64,000 nt of DNA. It comes from Acidiluteibacter ferrifornacis (lineage in GTDB: Bacteria; Bacteroidota; Bacteroidia; Flavobacteriales_E; Vicingaceae). Made by a program: the position numbers and the translations under genes. Numbering within the stretch: position 1 is the first letter of the stretch; every line of letters starts with the position of its first letter. Of this stretch, positions 42,960-54,100 are shown one piece after another. Where the stretch lies: positions 1 through 64,000 of the forward strand of contig NZ_WWNE01000003.1 of the NCBI RefSeq assembly GCF_009909615.1, given 5' to 3'. Under the pieces are notes generated by a model. The model was not told the DNA's origin, did no database searches, and saw only the letters and a list, made by a program, of their open reading frames with translations.

Positions 42960-45842
42960 CTATTCGCTTAAGACTGGCTCTTCATAATCTTGAATGGGGG
43001 CACAACTACAAATCAAGTTTCTATCCCCATAAGCATCATCAACTCTTTTAACTGATGGCCAAAATTTATTGACCTGAATATAAGACAATGGGAATACAGC
43101 TCTAGTTCTAGTGTAAGGATAATCCCAATTTTCACTTACCACTTCATTTAGTGTATGAGGTGCATTTTTCAAAACATTATTCTGTTTATCTGCAATTCCA
43201 TTTTCTATAGACTCTATTTCAGAATAAATAGATAACATTGCTTTAATAAATTGATCCAACTCCTTTTTACTTTCACTTTCTGTAGGCTCTATCATTAATG
43301 TTCCTCCCACTGGAAATGAAACAGTAGGCGCATGGTATCCATAATCCATTAATCGTTTGGCGATATCAACCACCTCTATACCCGACTTAGCTTTAAACCC
43401 TCTACAGTCCAAGATCATTTCGTGTGCTACAAATCCATTCTCTCCTTTATAAAGAACATCATACTTTTCCTCAAGTAACACACGCATATAATTAGCATTT
43501 AAAATCGCAAACTCAGTGCTATTTCTCAAACCAACTGCACCTAACATTCTAATATAAGCATATGAGATAGTCAAAACTAGAGCACTTCCAAATGGAGCCG
43601 CTGATATTGCTGTAATTGCCTTATCTCCGCCTGTTGAGACAACCGGGTTGGTTGGTAAGAAGGGCGCTAAGTGAGCTGCAACTCCGATTGGCCCCATCCC
43701 TGGGCCACCACCACCGTGAGGGATAGCGAATGTTTTATGTAAATTCAAGTGACATACATCAGCTCCAATCTCAGCTGGATTTGTAAGTCCAACTTGAGCG
43801 TTCATATTAGCACCATCCATGTATACTTGGCCTCCATTCTCATGAATAATCTTAGTAATATCTTTTACTGAGCTTTCGAACACACCATGAGTAGAGGGAT
43901 AGGTAATCATTAAACATGATAATTCATCAGAATATTTTTCAGCCTTTTCTTTCAAATCTGCAACATCAATATTCCCTCTTTCATCGCACTTCACTACAAC
44001 GACTTTCATTCCCGCCATAACTGCTGAAGCAGGATTTGTTCCATGAGCAGAGGAAGGAATCAAAGCAACATTCCTATGATGATCTCCCCTATCCATATGA
44101 TAAGCACGTATAACCATCAACCCTGCATACTCTCCCTGAGCACCTGAATTGGGTTGCAAAGAGGTTTGTGCAAACCCAGTAATTTCCGATAAGTATCGCT
44201 CTAAATTGTGCAACATGATAGTATAACCTTCTGCCTGATCAACTGGCACGAACGGGTGCAAATTATTAAACTCCGGCCAACTAAGTGCAAACAGCTCACT
44301 AGCTGCATTTAATTTCATTGTGCATGACCCTAAAGCAATCATGGAATGAGTCAACGACAAATCCTTATTCTCTAAACTCTTAATGTAACGCATCATATCA
44401 GTTTCAGAATGATACTGATTAAATACCTCATGAGTTAAAAACGGAGTGGTTCTCTGAATTGATTCATGAATTGAGATAGGACCAATTTCGTCTCTACTGA
44501 TTGTAATATCAGACCCTACTAACTTAGCAAAAACATGTAACAGTTCATTTAAGTCATCCAACTCTACTGTTTCGTCCAAACTAATAGAAACTGTAGATTC
44601 ATCAACTTTTCTAATATTAATTTCTGCAATCAAAGCCGCAGCCACTATTTGGTCTGCAGTATATTTTGCAGTATCCACTTGAATGGTATCAAAAAAGTCA
44701 GTGTTTAGGTTTTTAAACCCCAACTCGCTCAACTTTACACTAAGGGCATTGGCATACCTATGAATATTGGTTGAGATCGCTTTAATTCCTTCAGCACCAT
44801 GATAACAAGCATACATACCTGACATAACCGCTAACAATACTTGTGCTGTACAAATATTTGAAGTAGCTCTATCTCGTTTAATATGCTGTTCTCTAGTTTG
44901 CAAGGCCATTCTCAATGCTCTATTTCCACTAGCATCTACAGAAACCCCAATAATTCTTCCGGGTATATTTCTTTTGTATTCTTCTTTTGTTGCAAAGTAA
45001 GCAGCGTGAGGACCACCGTAACCCATTGGGATACCAAACCGCTGAGTAGTTCCAACTACTGCGTCTGCTCCCCATTGACCAGGAGCCTCCAAAATTGCTA
45101 AGCTCATGATATCTGCCGCTACAACTAAAAATGCATCATTATTCTTTACTTTTTCAGCAAATGATTTGTAATTATATACCTCACCATTCATTGCCGGATA
45201 CTGAACAATTGCACCAAAAACCTTGTTGGTAAACTCAAATGTTTGGTGGTCTCCTATTACCAATTCTATATCTAAAGGCTCCGCTCTGGTCTGCAGCAAT
45301 GATATAGTTTGTGGCAGTACTTCCTGAGAGACAAAAAACTGGTTAGCTTCATTTTTCTTTGCATCCTTACTCCTGCTGCTGTAGAACATTGCCATAGCTT
45401 CTGCTGCTGCAGTAGATTCGTCCAACAACGATGCATTTGCGATTTCCATTCCGGTCAAGTCAGTAACCATAGTTTGAAAATTAAGCAATGCTTCCAATCT
45501 ACCTTGAGCAATTTCAGCCTGGTAGGGAGTATAGGCTGTATACCAGCCTGGATTCTCCAAAATATTCCTTTGAATTACTCCCGGCAACTTTGTTCCATGA
45601 TAACCCAACCCAAGATATGATTTGTATAATTTATTCTTACCGCCCAGCTCCTTTAGGTGTTTTATAAATTGGAACTCACTCATCGCTTTAGGAACATTCA
45701 ACTCTCTGTCAAGTCGGATATTTGAAGGAACGGTTTTGTTGATTAATTCTTCAATTGAACTCACTCCTATCACGTCCAACATTTGTTGGATTTCACTATC
45801 GCGTGGACCAATATGTCTTGATTTAAACTCAGCGGTTGTCAT
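42960..45842 (-). CDS. gcvP: Glycine dehydrogenase (decarboxylating), P-protein
   Basis: A 960-residue single-chain P-protein of the glycine cleavage system; it decarboxylates glycine and passes the aminomethyl group to lipoyl-GcvH. N-terminal half begins [12 protein letters not shown]; the catalytic C-terminal half carries the PLP lysine in NLHKTF at about residue 700, followed by the glycine-rich [12 protein letters not shown] loop. Full length for the fused type (alpha plus beta halves). No gcvT or gcvH gene lies adjacent. A perfect -7 box precedes it. Confidence 0.95.
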   Translation of the reverse strand: MTTAEFKSRHIGPRDSEIQQMLDVIGVSSIEELINKTVPSNIRLDRELNVPKAMSEFQFIKHLKELGGKNKLYKSYLGLGYHGTKLPGVIQRNILENPGWYTAYTPYQAEIAQGRLEALLNFQTMVTDLTGMEIANASLLDESTAAAEAMAMFYSSRSKDAKKNEANQFFVSQEVLPQTISLLQTRAEPLDIELVIGDHQTFEFTNKVFGAIVQYPAMNGEVYNYKSFAEKVKNNDAFLVVAADIMSLAILEAPGQWGADAVVGTTQRFGIPMGYGGPHAAYFATKEEYKRNIPGRIIGVSVDASGNRALRMALQTREQHIKRDRATSNICTAQVLLAVMSGMYACYHGAEGIKAISTNIHRYANALSVKLSELGFKNLNTDFFDTIQVDTAKYTADQIVAAALIAEINIRKVDESTVSISLDETVELDDLNELLHVFAKLVGSDITISRDEIGPISIHESIQRTTPFLTHEVFNQYHSETDMMRYIKSLENKDLSLTHSMIALGSCTMKLNAASELFALSWPEFNNLHPFVPVDQAEGYTIMLHNLERYLSEITGFAQTSLQPNSGAQGEYAGLMVIRAYHMDRGDHHRNVALIPSSAHGTNPASAVMAGMKVVVVKCDERGNIDVADLKEKAEKYSDELSCLMITYPSTHGVFESSVKDITKIIHENGGQVYMDGANMNAQVGLTNPAEIGADVCHLNLHKTFAIPHGGGGPGMGPIGVAAHLAPFLPTNPVVSTGGDKAITAISAAPFGSALVLTISYAYIRMLGAVGLRNSTEFAILNANYMRVLLEEKYDVLYKGENGFVAHEMILDCRGFKAKSGIEVVDIAKRLMDYGYHAPTVSFPVGGTLMIEPTESESKKELDQFIKAMLSIYSEIESIENGIADKQNNVLKNAPHTLNEVVSENWDYPYTRTRAVFPLSYIQVNKFWPSVKRVDDAYGDRNLICSCAPIQDYEEPVLSE

Positions 45843-45877
45843 CTGTAATCTGGTATTTAAGTTAAAAAATTAGTGGA

Positions 45878-45885
45878 CAAATATA
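45878..45885 (-). promoter_or_regulatory. -7 box of gcvP
   Basis: Minus-strand TATATTTG, a perfect TAnnTTTG, 36 bases before the ATG. No clear -33 TTG. No glycine riboswitch-like structure was seen in the short leader. Confidence 0.5.
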
Positions 45886-46080
45886 CTCATATCGAAATGT
45901 TTCTTTGCTAATTTTTAGCTTATTTTGAATGGCACAAACCTGATTAAAACAAAACAATAAAAAAAGCTTTTAAATACTAACAATTAAATAGTTAAAATAG
46001 ATTGACTTTCCACATTTCTACAAATCAAAACAGCCATTTACAAAAAGTGTTTTTAATGATTCAATAAACCTCGAATAAAA

Positions 46081-46111
46081 TTGATTTTATATCGCTCTGG
46101 TTCTAACTTTA
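46081..46111 (+). promoter_or_regulatory. Promoter of the UbiA-like gene
   Basis: TTG at 46081-46083 and TAACTTTA at 46104-46111, spacer 20 bases, 26 bases before the TTG start codon. The remaining 45886-46080 gap is AT-rich and shows nothing else I recognise. Confidence 0.45.
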
Positions 46112-46136
46112 CATCTCTCATATACCACCACTAAAT

Positions 46137-47000
46137 TTGAAGGCTACAATCATACATTTCAGCAATTTTCTATTCTATGGAAATGTATTTGTTTCTCTAT
46201 GCGCTGCAAGTCTAACCTACCTCAATTGTTTGTTTTTCGGAGTCGATCAATTCGCTTTTCATCTTAGTCTATTTATTTTTTGCGCAACAAATGTTGCCTA
46301 TAATTTTCAACGATTATTTAGAATAAGAAAAACTAACTCTACACCTAGCTCTGCGAGGTTAAACTGGATTAAAAAACATAAAAACCACCTCCTTCTTATG
46401 AACTTCTTGTTGTCAGGCCTCGCGTTTTACTGCTTGATTCTGCTTCCAATGAAAGTCCTCGTCATTCTAATTCCAATTGGATTTATTTCATTTTGGTATG
46501 TTGTTGACCTTAAATCAATTCCCGCTATAAGAAGCATTCCTTTCATAAAACTTTTTGTCATTGGAATAACTTGGTCTTTGAGTACTTTCGGTTTGCCACT
46601 TATGATCTCCAACTCCCTTTATTGTTCTAAAAATTACGCCATTTTATTCCTTTCCATCACATTTTATGTGATACTCCAAACCATTCCTTTTGATATTAGA
46701 GACATTGATTACGACACCGAATTAAAGATTAAAACATTAGCTCAAAGACTTGGAGTTAAAAAAAGCAAACTCCTTTCTGCAACTGGCTTCCTCACTTTAT
46801 CAATCACGTTTTACCTCATTAGTTTTCATGAACTTTCTACCCAAATCATTGTCCAATCTTATGCCATAAGTTCTCTTTTAGCAATCCCCCTCATTCTTGC
46901 AATCAATCCACACAAAAAGGAGTATTACTACTCAGGGGTCATTGAAAGCATACTGCTTTTTCCATTTTTGATTCATCTTTTTTTATCGAAAGTTTTTTGA
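46137..47000 (+). CDS. UbiA-like prenyltransferase-fold membrane protein with a degenerate first motif
   Basis: A 287-residue protein with about eight or nine helices. The second UbiA motif is intact (FDIRDIDYD, D186-D193). The first, normally NxxxDxxxD, reads NVAYNFQRLFR (N52, N56, R59): the aspartates that bind Mg-diphosphate are absent. Family members prenylate quinone or haem precursors. With one Asp motif lost, this protein may use another chemistry or none. The only fitting start is TTG at 46137; no ATG lies near the N-terminus. It ends 51 bases before kynU but each has its own -7 box, so linkage to tryptophan catabolism is not shown. Confidence 0.7.
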   Translation: MKATIIHFSNFLFYGNVFVSLCAASLTYLNCLFFGVDQFAFHLSLFIFCATNVAYNFQRLFRIRKTNSTPSSARLNWIKKHKNHLLLMNFLLSGLAFYCLILLPMKVLVILIPIGFISFWYVVDLKSIPAIRSIPFIKLFVIGITWSLSTFGLPLMISNSLYCSKNYAILFLSITFYVILQTIPFDIRDIDYDTELKIKTLAQRLGVKKSKLLSATGFLTLSITFYLISFHELSTQIIVQSYAISSLLAIPLILAINPHKKEYYYSGVIESILLFPFLIHLFLSKVF

Positions 47001-47026
47001 ATGGCATAAAACATTCTTCAGGTTTG

Positions 47027-47034
47027 TATCTTTG
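47027..47034 (+). promoter_or_regulatory. -7 box of the kynU-kmo operon
   Basis: TATCTTTG, a perfect TAnnTTTG, 17 bases before the kynU ATG at 47052. Confidence 0.5.
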
Positions 47035-47051
47035 AAGCAAAAGAAAATCAC

Positions 47052-48329
47052 ATGAACTATATCAACTCACTTGATTTCGCAAAGGAACAAGACCAGAAAG
47101 ATCCGTTAAAACGATTTAGATCTGAATTTCATTTCCCAAACTTTAATCCAAACGGTTGTTACTATTTCACTGGAAACAGCTTAGGGCTGATGCCGAAAAG
47201 AGCAAAAGAAGCCATTGAACAGGAGCTAGATGATTGGGCAAGATTTGGCGTTGAAGGACACTTTCATGCTAAAAACCCTTGGTTTTCCTATCACGAAAAC
47301 TTTAAAAAAGGAGCAGCTATGATTGCTGGAGCCAAAGAAAGTGAAGTTACCGTAATGAATGGACTAACGACCAACTTACACCTTTTAATGGCCTCATTCT
47401 ATCAGCCGAAAGGCAAGAGATATAAAATATTATGTGAGGCAAAAGCTTTTCCATCAGACCAATACGCTTTAGAAAGTCAGGTTAAATTTCATGGATTTGA
47501 TCCAGAAGATGCCATTATAGAAATTCCACCTAGGATTGGAGAACACACCATCAATCATGATGACATTTACGATGCATTAAAAATTCACGGTGACCAAATT
47601 GCATTAGTCATGATCGGCGGAGTCAATTACTATACAGGTCAAGTATTCGATATGAAATCGATTACTGAAAAAGGTCATCAAGCAGGAGCTATTGTCGGAT
47701 TTGATTTAGCTCACGGAGCAGGAAACATTGAATTGAAGCTTCACGAATGGGGCGTTGATTTCGCCGCATGGTGCTCCTATAAGTACTTAAATTCGGGGCC
47801 AGGAAGCGTTTCCGGTGTTTTCGTACATCAACGACATGAACAAAACAAAGAGCTCAAACGTTTTGCAGGTTGGTGGGGAACACCATCTGAAGGAAGATTT
47901 AAAATGGCGAAAGGATTTGAACCAGCAGTTGGGGCTGACGGATGGCAACTAAGCAATGCGCCGGTATTAGCTATGGCCGCTCATAAAGTTTCTTTGGATC
48001 TATTTGAAGAAGCAGGAATGCAGAATTTGTTTGCAAAAAGAGATGCGTTAACAGGATATTTAGAATACATTATTAATGATATTTCTAATCGAAATCCTGC
48101 TGCAAATTTTGAAATAATTACCCCTAAAAAAGTCAGTGAGCGGGGTTCTCAAATTTCTATTTTAACACATGGAACTGGAAAGGAGTTATTTGATTTTATC
48201 ACAGAAAAAGGAGTAATCGCAGATTGGAGAGAGCCCAATGTAATAAGAATGGCGCCTGTTCCTTTATATAATTCATTCGAAGATGTATATCAGTTTGGAC
48301 AATTATTGGAAGCAGGATTAAACAAATAA
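47052..48329 (+). CDS. kynU: Kynureninase
   Basis: A 425-residue PLP enzyme splitting (3-hydroxy)kynurenine into (3-hydroxy)anthranilate and alanine. Typical length. N-terminal FYFTGNSLGLMP-type block (residues 35-50), DLAHGAGN at about 218-225, and the PLP lysine K244 in WCSYKYLNSGPG. The GWWGTP segment follows at about 276. It is 11 bases before kmo, so the two form an operon for consecutive steps of the kynurenine pathway. Confidence 0.94.
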   Translation: MNYINSLDFAKEQDQKDPLKRFRSEFHFPNFNPNGCYYFTGNSLGLMPKRAKEAIEQELDDWARFGVEGHFHAKNPWFSYHENFKKGAAMIAGAKESEVTVMNGLTTNLHLLMASFYQPKGKRYKILCEAKAFPSDQYALESQVKFHGFDPEDAIIEIPPRIGEHTINHDDIYDALKIHGDQIALVMIGGVNYYTGQVFDMKSITEKGHQAGAIVGFDLAHGAGNIELKLHEWGVDFAAWCSYKYLNSGPGSVSGVFVHQRHEQNKELKRFAGWWGTPSEGRFKMAKGFEPAVGADGWQLSNAPVLAMAAHKVSLDLFEEAGMQNLFAKRDALTGYLEYIINDISNRNPAANFEIITPKKVSERGSQISILTHGTGKELFDFITEKGVIADWREPNVIRMAPVPLYNSFEDVYQFGQLLEAGLNK

Positions 48330-48340
48330 GAACAAAGAGT

Positions 48341-49675
48341 ATGGAAAAGATTGCAATTGTCGGAGCAGGATTAGTAGGGTCTTTAGAGGCCATTTTATTA
48401 GCGAAAAAAGGTTATCAAGTAGAGGTTTTTGAACGTCGTCCTGATATGCGGTTCGTAGAATTAAGCGCTGGTAGGTCAATAAACTTAGCACTTTCCGATA
48501 GAGGATGGAAAGCTCTAAAGATGGCCGGTGTAGATGAAAAAATAAAAGAAACGGCCATTCCTATGTACGGAAGAATAATGCATGCCGTGGATGGAACTTT
48601 AACGAGTCAGCCCTATGGTAAAGATGCCCAAGCCATTTATTCTGTGAGCAGAGGTGGATTAAATCAAACCCTGATGAACATTGCTGACCAATATGAAAAT
48701 GTTAATTTTCATTTCAATAAAACTTGTGAAGACATTGATTTAAACACCAACGAACTTCAATTCACAGACTCTGAAACAAACCAAACGAATAAGTTTAAAG
48801 CCGACCGAATTTTTGGTACGGATGGCGCATTTTCCGCTGTAAGATTGAGACTACAAAAAACTCCTAGATTTGATTTTTCCCAAACTTATTTAAAGCACGG
48901 ATATAAAGAATTAAGTATTCCTCCGAATGAAGATGGAACACATAAAATAGATAAGAATGCTCTTCATATTTGGCCAAGAGGCGAATTTATGATGATTGCA
49001 TTGCCTAACATGGATGGCAGTTTTACCTGCACCTTATTTTTTCCATTTGAAGGGAAAAACTCCTTTGCATCGCTTCAATCGAAAGAAGATGTTCTCCACT
49101 TTTTCAATGAAACATTTCCAGATGCAGTAGGTTTAATGCCTGATTTAGTAAATGATTATTTCGAAAATCCAACCTCTCCGCTTGTCACTGTGAAATGTGA
49201 ACCATGGAATTATGAAGACAAAATCATTTTAATGGGAGATGCCTCTCACGCCATCGTTCCTTTTTACGGACAAGGTATGAATAGTGGATTTGAAGACTGT
49301 TCAGTATTCGAAGAAATGTCGGCAGATTTCGATGGAGACTGGACAAAACTATTTGCTGACTTTGCCAGAGAGCGTAAACCAAATGGTGATGCCATCGCAG
49401 ATTTGGCTATTCAGAATTTTATAGAAATGCGAGACAAGGTTGCTGATGAAAGTTTCCTTTTGCGAAAGAAAATTGAAAAAAAATTATATTCTAAATACCC
49501 AGACAAGTGGATGCCTTTATATTCACAAGTTACATTTAGCCACACCCCTTATTCCACTGCTTTAAAGCAAGGTAAAAAGCAAGAAGCAATAATGGATCAA
49601 ATCATGGCTAAACCAGAAATTGAAACTATTTGGGACAGCAATGAAATAGAACAGGAGATTTTAAGTTTAATCTAG
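48341..49675 (+). CDS. kmo: Kynurenine 3-monooxygenase
   Basis: A 444-residue flavoprotein hydroxylase converting kynurenine to 3-hydroxykynurenine with NADPH and O2. FAD dinucleotide motif VGAGLVG at 7-13 followed by an FERRPD acidic end of strand 2; FAD-ribityl motif GDASHA at 299-304; conserved PFYGQGMNSGFEDC right after. A C-terminal helix region ends EILSLI. Together with KynU it would give 3-hydroxyanthranilate for NAD synthesis or catabolism. Tryptophan dioxygenase and the later nad genes are not in this window. Confidence 0.94.
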   Translation: MEKIAIVGAGLVGSLEAILLAKKGYQVEVFERRPDMRFVELSAGRSINLALSDRGWKALKMAGVDEKIKETAIPMYGRIMHAVDGTLTSQPYGKDAQAIYSVSRGGLNQTLMNIADQYENVNFHFNKTCEDIDLNTNELQFTDSETNQTNKFKADRIFGTDGAFSAVRLRLQKTPRFDFSQTYLKHGYKELSIPPNEDGTHKIDKNALHIWPRGEFMMIALPNMDGSFTCTLFFPFEGKNSFASLQSKEDVLHFFNETFPDAVGLMPDLVNDYFENPTSPLVTVKCEPWNYEDKIILMGDASHAIVPFYGQGMNSGFEDCSVFEEMSADFDGDWTKLFADFARERKPNGDAIADLAIQNFIEMRDKVADESFLLRKKIEKKLYSKYPDKWMPLYSQVTFSHTPYSTALKQGKKQEAIMDQIMAKPEIETIWDSNEIEQEILSLI

Positions 49676-49676
49676 T

Positions 49677-50477
49677 ATGAAGAATATTCTTGTAATTATT
49701 TTATTCTTTCTATCTATAGGAAGTATTGCGCAAATGAGAAAAGAACGCGGCGCCATATTTCCACTAGACAGAGAATTGCGAAATGGTGGATTTATGGTGG
49801 CTCCAGGCCTCACTTACACTTTTGCTCCGAAAACCAACGGAACTTTAATTGAAAATGACACACTAAAGACTACTTACGAAGCCAATGCCAAAGGAAAAAT
49901 TGGAGGTTTTATTCATGCAGGCTGGTTTCACAGTTTCGAAAACCCCTCATTGATTCATTTCATTGACTTTGGGATAAGCTACAAGCTTTTTAGAGGAGAA
50001 ACAGAAGAAACACAATCTACAGTAAAAAATGGAACTGCACAGCCCGATTTAATGAACACTTATTCATTTAGTGACCATAATTTAGGACTATACTTTAATG
50101 CTACACATTCAACCCACCTCAGTCAAAACACGTTTTTAAGTAATTCTATTGGTTTTAATGGAGATTACATTCTTATAGAAGATCGTGAATATTCAGGAGA
50201 CCAACCTTCACTTAACCCAACCACTCCAGATGAGTTAACCGTTCAATTGCATTATAAAATAGGAATCGGTTTTCGTGCATTCAAGAAACTTTTAATTGTT
50301 CCTAGTTTAGAAACTCCAATTTTATCTATACAACCTTTTGAAAACGGGAAGTCTACTTTAAGCTATTTCAATAACAATTATCGTCCACTATTGGTAAGTG
50401 TTCAGTTTTACTTTTTGCGAGACGACCCTGTCAACTGTAGCTCTCCTACCTACAATGGCCCAGATTACGGAATGTAA
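49677..50477 (+). CDS. Secreted beta-rich protein downstream of kmo, probable outer-membrane barrel
   Basis: A 266-residue protein with signal peptide (cleavage near IAQM, residue 19). The mature part has alternating hydrophobic strands (GGFMVAPGLTYTF, GGFIHAGWFHSF, FGISYKLF, LTVQLHYKIGIGFRAF, RPLLVSVQFYFL) ending in an aromatic strand and a short tail with Cys. This looks like a small outer-membrane barrel; I do not recognise a family. Its ATG is one base after the kmo stop, so it is probably cotranscribed. Whether it has to do with tryptophan metabolites is unknown. Confidence 0.65.
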   Translation: MKNILVIILFFLSIGSIAQMRKERGAIFPLDRELRNGGFMVAPGLTYTFAPKTNGTLIENDTLKTTYEANAKGKIGGFIHAGWFHSFENPSLIHFIDFGISYKLFRGETEETQSTVKNGTAQPDLMNTYSFSDHNLGLYFNATHSTHLSQNTFLSNSIGFNGDYILIEDREYSGDQPSLNPTTPDELTVQLHYKIGIGFRAFKKLLIVPSLETPILSIQPFENGKSTLSYFNNNYRPLLVSVQFYFLRDDPVNCSSPTYNGPDYGM

Positions 50478-50478
50478 A

Positions 50479-51120
50479 CTATTGAGTTAAAAAAGGATTA
50501 TTCTTTCGTTCAAAACCGATTGTTGTTTTTTGACCGTGTCCAGGGTATACTGTAAAATCGTCTCCTATTGGAAATAACTTCGTTTTAATAGACTCAATTA
50601 AAGTATCATAGTCACCACCAGGCAAATCTGTCCTACCAATACTGCTGTAGAATAAAACATCGCCACCAATTATCAACTTTTCCTTTTTTGCAACAAAAAC
50701 AACATGACCCGGTGCATGACCAGGCGCAAAAATAACCTCCAACTGAGTGTTTCCAAACTGAATAACCTCACCTTCTTCAATAAATTTCATTTCTCCTCCA
50801 AAAGCTGGAATTGAAAATCCATACATAGAGGCATAGCTTGGCACTGCCTCTAACACAGGCAAGTCAGCTCTATGAAATTGAACAGGCAATTGATACTTCG
50901 AACAAGCAAAGTCCAACCCAATAACGTGATCGATATGGCAATGGGTGTTTAAAATATGAACGATTTCAATATTATTGTCAGCTATAAAATTAGAAATCTC
51001 CTTTTCTTCTGAAGAGTTGGAACAACCGCAATCAACAATTACCCCCTTTTTGGTGTCATCAAATAGTAAATAAGTATTCTCTTGAAAGGGATTGAATGTA
51101 AATATTTTAATCTTTAACAT
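50479..51120 (-). CDS. Metallo-beta-lactamase-fold hydrolase (glyoxalase II-like)
   Basis: A 213-residue cytoplasmic MBL-fold protein with the zinc motif HCHIDH (H60, H62, D64, H65), the second His in GHAPGH (about 132-137) and the Asp in GGDVLF (about 151), and a final PGHG His. Short type without the glyoxalase II C-terminal helical domain, so hydroxyacylglutathione hydrolase activity is unproven; a general thioester hydrolase is possible. Converges with the preceding gene with one base between stops. A perfect -7 box lies upstream. Confidence 0.85.
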   Translation of the reverse strand: MLKIKIFTFNPFQENTYLLFDDTKKGVIVDCGCSNSSEEKEISNFIADNNIEIVHILNTHCHIDHVIGLDFACSKYQLPVQFHRADLPVLEAVPSYASMYGFSIPAFGGEMKFIEEGEVIQFGNTQLEVIFAPGHAPGHVVFVAKKEKLIIGGDVLFYSSIGRTDLPGGDYDTLIESIKTKLFPIGDDFTVYPGHGQKTTIGFERKNNPFLTQ

Positions 51121-51143
51121 ATAGCGATTGTTTTTAGCGACAA

Positions 51144-51151
51144 CAAATATA
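51144..51151 (-). promoter_or_regulatory. -7 box of the MBL-fold hydrolase gene
   Basis: Minus-strand TATATTTG, a perfect TAnnTTTG, 24 bases before the ATG at 51120, in the 72-base divergent region. Confidence 0.45.
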
Positions 51152-51192
51152 ATGGTTAACGTAGATTTTAATTAATTTTATGCCACTATAAT

Positions 51193-54100
51193 ATGAAACA
51201 AACCCTTCACTTTTTTCCATCTCATCTTTTAAGAAGAGGTATTACGCTAACCCTTCTTCTGTTGGTTAGCTTAACTGTTGATGCCCAGTTTTATAATGGA
51301 AGCAACATGGATTTTGGTAAAAATAGGGTGCAATATGAGAACTTTGAATGGAAGTTCTATCGTTTTGAAAAATATGAGACCTATTTTTATACTGGTGGAA
51401 AAGAATTAGCAGAGTATACTGCTGAATATGCCCATCATCAGATAAAAAAGCAAGAAGCTTTTTTTGATTACGTATTAGATGAGAAAATTCAATTTGTCAT
51501 TTATAACAAACACTCTGATTTCAAACAAAGCAACATAGGACTAAGTTCAGATGAGACCTACAGCATAGGTGGAGTGACCAGAATTGTAGGCTCAAAGGTC
51601 TTTTTGTATTTTGAGGGTGATTACGAGCGATTAAATCAACAGATAAATTCTGGAATAATAGAAGTTTTAATTTATCAGATGATGTATGGTGGAAACTGGA
51701 AAGATGTTATCAAAAACTCAGCTTTACTTACTTTGCCTCAGTGGTATGTTAATGGATTAATTTCCTATTTAACTAAAGGAGACGATCCAGAAGTTATCAA
51801 TCGAATTAAAGATGGAATCACGAATGAAAAGTATGATAAATTTAATCGTTTAAACCCAAAAGAAGCTACGGTGGCAAGTCATGCTATGTGGAGCTACATT
51901 GCAGACAAATACGGACCATCTACCATTAGCAACATTTTATACATGACAAGAGTTACTCGTGATGTTGAAGATGGGTTTATTTATGTAATCGGTACTGGCT
52001 TTGATGATCTTAAAAATAGTTGGATTAAGTTTTATCAGAACAATTACATGAATAATGGTGCTCCAGAATACACTAAAACCAATGCTCAATTGGATTTTAA
52101 AACTCGAAAAAACAGAGCCTACCAACAACTAAAAGTGTCATCTGACGGCAATAAGGTAGCATATAGCACCAATCAAAGAGGACAATATAAGGTATTTATC
52201 TATGACCGTGTTGCCGATAAACGCACTCGAATATTTAAAGATGAACATAAATTAGATCGAATTGTAGATTATTCATATCCAGTTTTAAAATGGCATCCAA
52301 CGGGTAAATTACTTTCTTTTTTCAGAGAGGAAAAAGGACAAGTTTTACTATGTACGTATAACCTAGAAGAAGAACAATTGTATCAGAAACCCATATTTAA
52401 TCTAGAGAAGATACTCAGTTTTGATTATTCTCCAGACGGTAAACAAATGGTTCTATCAGCTGTATTTAATGGACAAACCGACTTATACCTCTACAATATA
52501 GGCGGAAATACACAGAAAAAAATAACGGATGATATTTTTGACGATTTACATCCTTCCTTTGTAGAGGGAGGACATGCTATAGCATTTGCTAGTAATAGAA
52601 TTACCGACAGTTTAAACCCCACATCAATTCTGATTAAAGACTTGGATTACAAACGAGATATTTTTGTAATCGATTACAAATCAAAAGAGCCTAGATTAGT
52701 TCGGGTAAATAGCACAGCAAACTTAACGGAGAAAATGCCCATTAATTTCAACGGTTCAATAGCCTATTTGGGTATAGAGGATGCAACCTATGGAAGACAT
52801 ATCGCCAAGTTTGATAGCGCAGTTAGCCGAATAGATACTACTATTCACTACAATTATTTTTACACGAAAGAAAACTCGACAACCTATAGTAGAAACATTT
52901 CAGAGCAGAGCAGCTCCCTATCAGGCTCTAATTATTCGGAAATTGTATTTGATAATGACAAGTATTTGCTGACTGTTGAAGACTTTAATTCCAAATCAAA
53001 AACGGAAGAAGAGCCGAAGAAAATTCGCAATAAAAAATCGTCTAAATCCGAAGAAGCTAGAAGGAAAGATAACGACAATGAACGAACCATTGTTTTAATA
53101 TCAAAACCCAAATCAACACTAAAAGGAGATGAAAATTTTGATATTAATAATTACCAATTTGAAAATCAGAAAAAAGCAAAAAGAACAGTAATACCCATCA
53201 CCACAATTGATCAGGACGCTCCTGTTAAACAAGAGGAAAAAGCATTCGCACTCACAAACCAAAGAAATTACAACTTGAATTTCAAGATTGACAATTCTGA
53301 TATTCAATTGAACAATACCTTTTTAAATGGTCAATACCAAGTATTCACTGGAAGACCTTATAATAACCCGGGGCTGGGAGCTACAATGAGACTAGGAGTT
53401 GTTGACTTAATGGAGGATTACAGAGTATACGGAGGCTTCAGATATTCAGGCAATAGTCAAGAATATTTATTAGGTTTTCAAGATTTAAAAAAACGATTAG
53501 ATAAAGAGTACATTTTAAGCCGAATAAAAACTAATTCAGAAATTGGGAATACACCTGCCGACATTTTCACCCTACAAGGAACTTACTCTCTTATCTATCC
53601 ATTCAGTGAAGTTGCCAGCTTAAGGGGTACTGTTACCGCCAGAAACGACCGTATTGTGCCTTTATCTGTTAGTGCGAATTCGCTTGAAACACCAATCCGA
53701 AACGAGGCCTGGGGAAGTTTAAAGATGGCCTATGTCTTTGATAATACCAGAAACATTGCCCTAAATATTAAGTATGGAACTCGATTAAAAGTTTTTGGAG
53801 AGTATTACCAAAAGGTATTTGATGAAAATAATGACAATACGGATGGAAACCTATATGTTGTAGGTTTTGATATTAGAAACTATCAAAAAATTAGTCGACA
53901 ACTAATTTTTGTAACGCGACTAGCGGGGAGCTCGTCATTTGGTAAAGATAAACTCATTTATTACATGGGAGGAGTTGATGATTGGTGGAAAACCTCCAAT
54001 AACTTTGATGATACTAAAATAGATGAAACACAAAATTATCGCTTTCAAACGATCGCCACTAATATGCGTGGTCACCTTCAAAATATAAGAAATGGAAATA

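Noticed and set aside
45886-46080. Possible RNA element or tRNA in the gap between gcvP and the UbiA-like gene
   Set aside because: The gap is AT-rich and I found no cloverleaf, glycine riboswitch core or strong hairpin.
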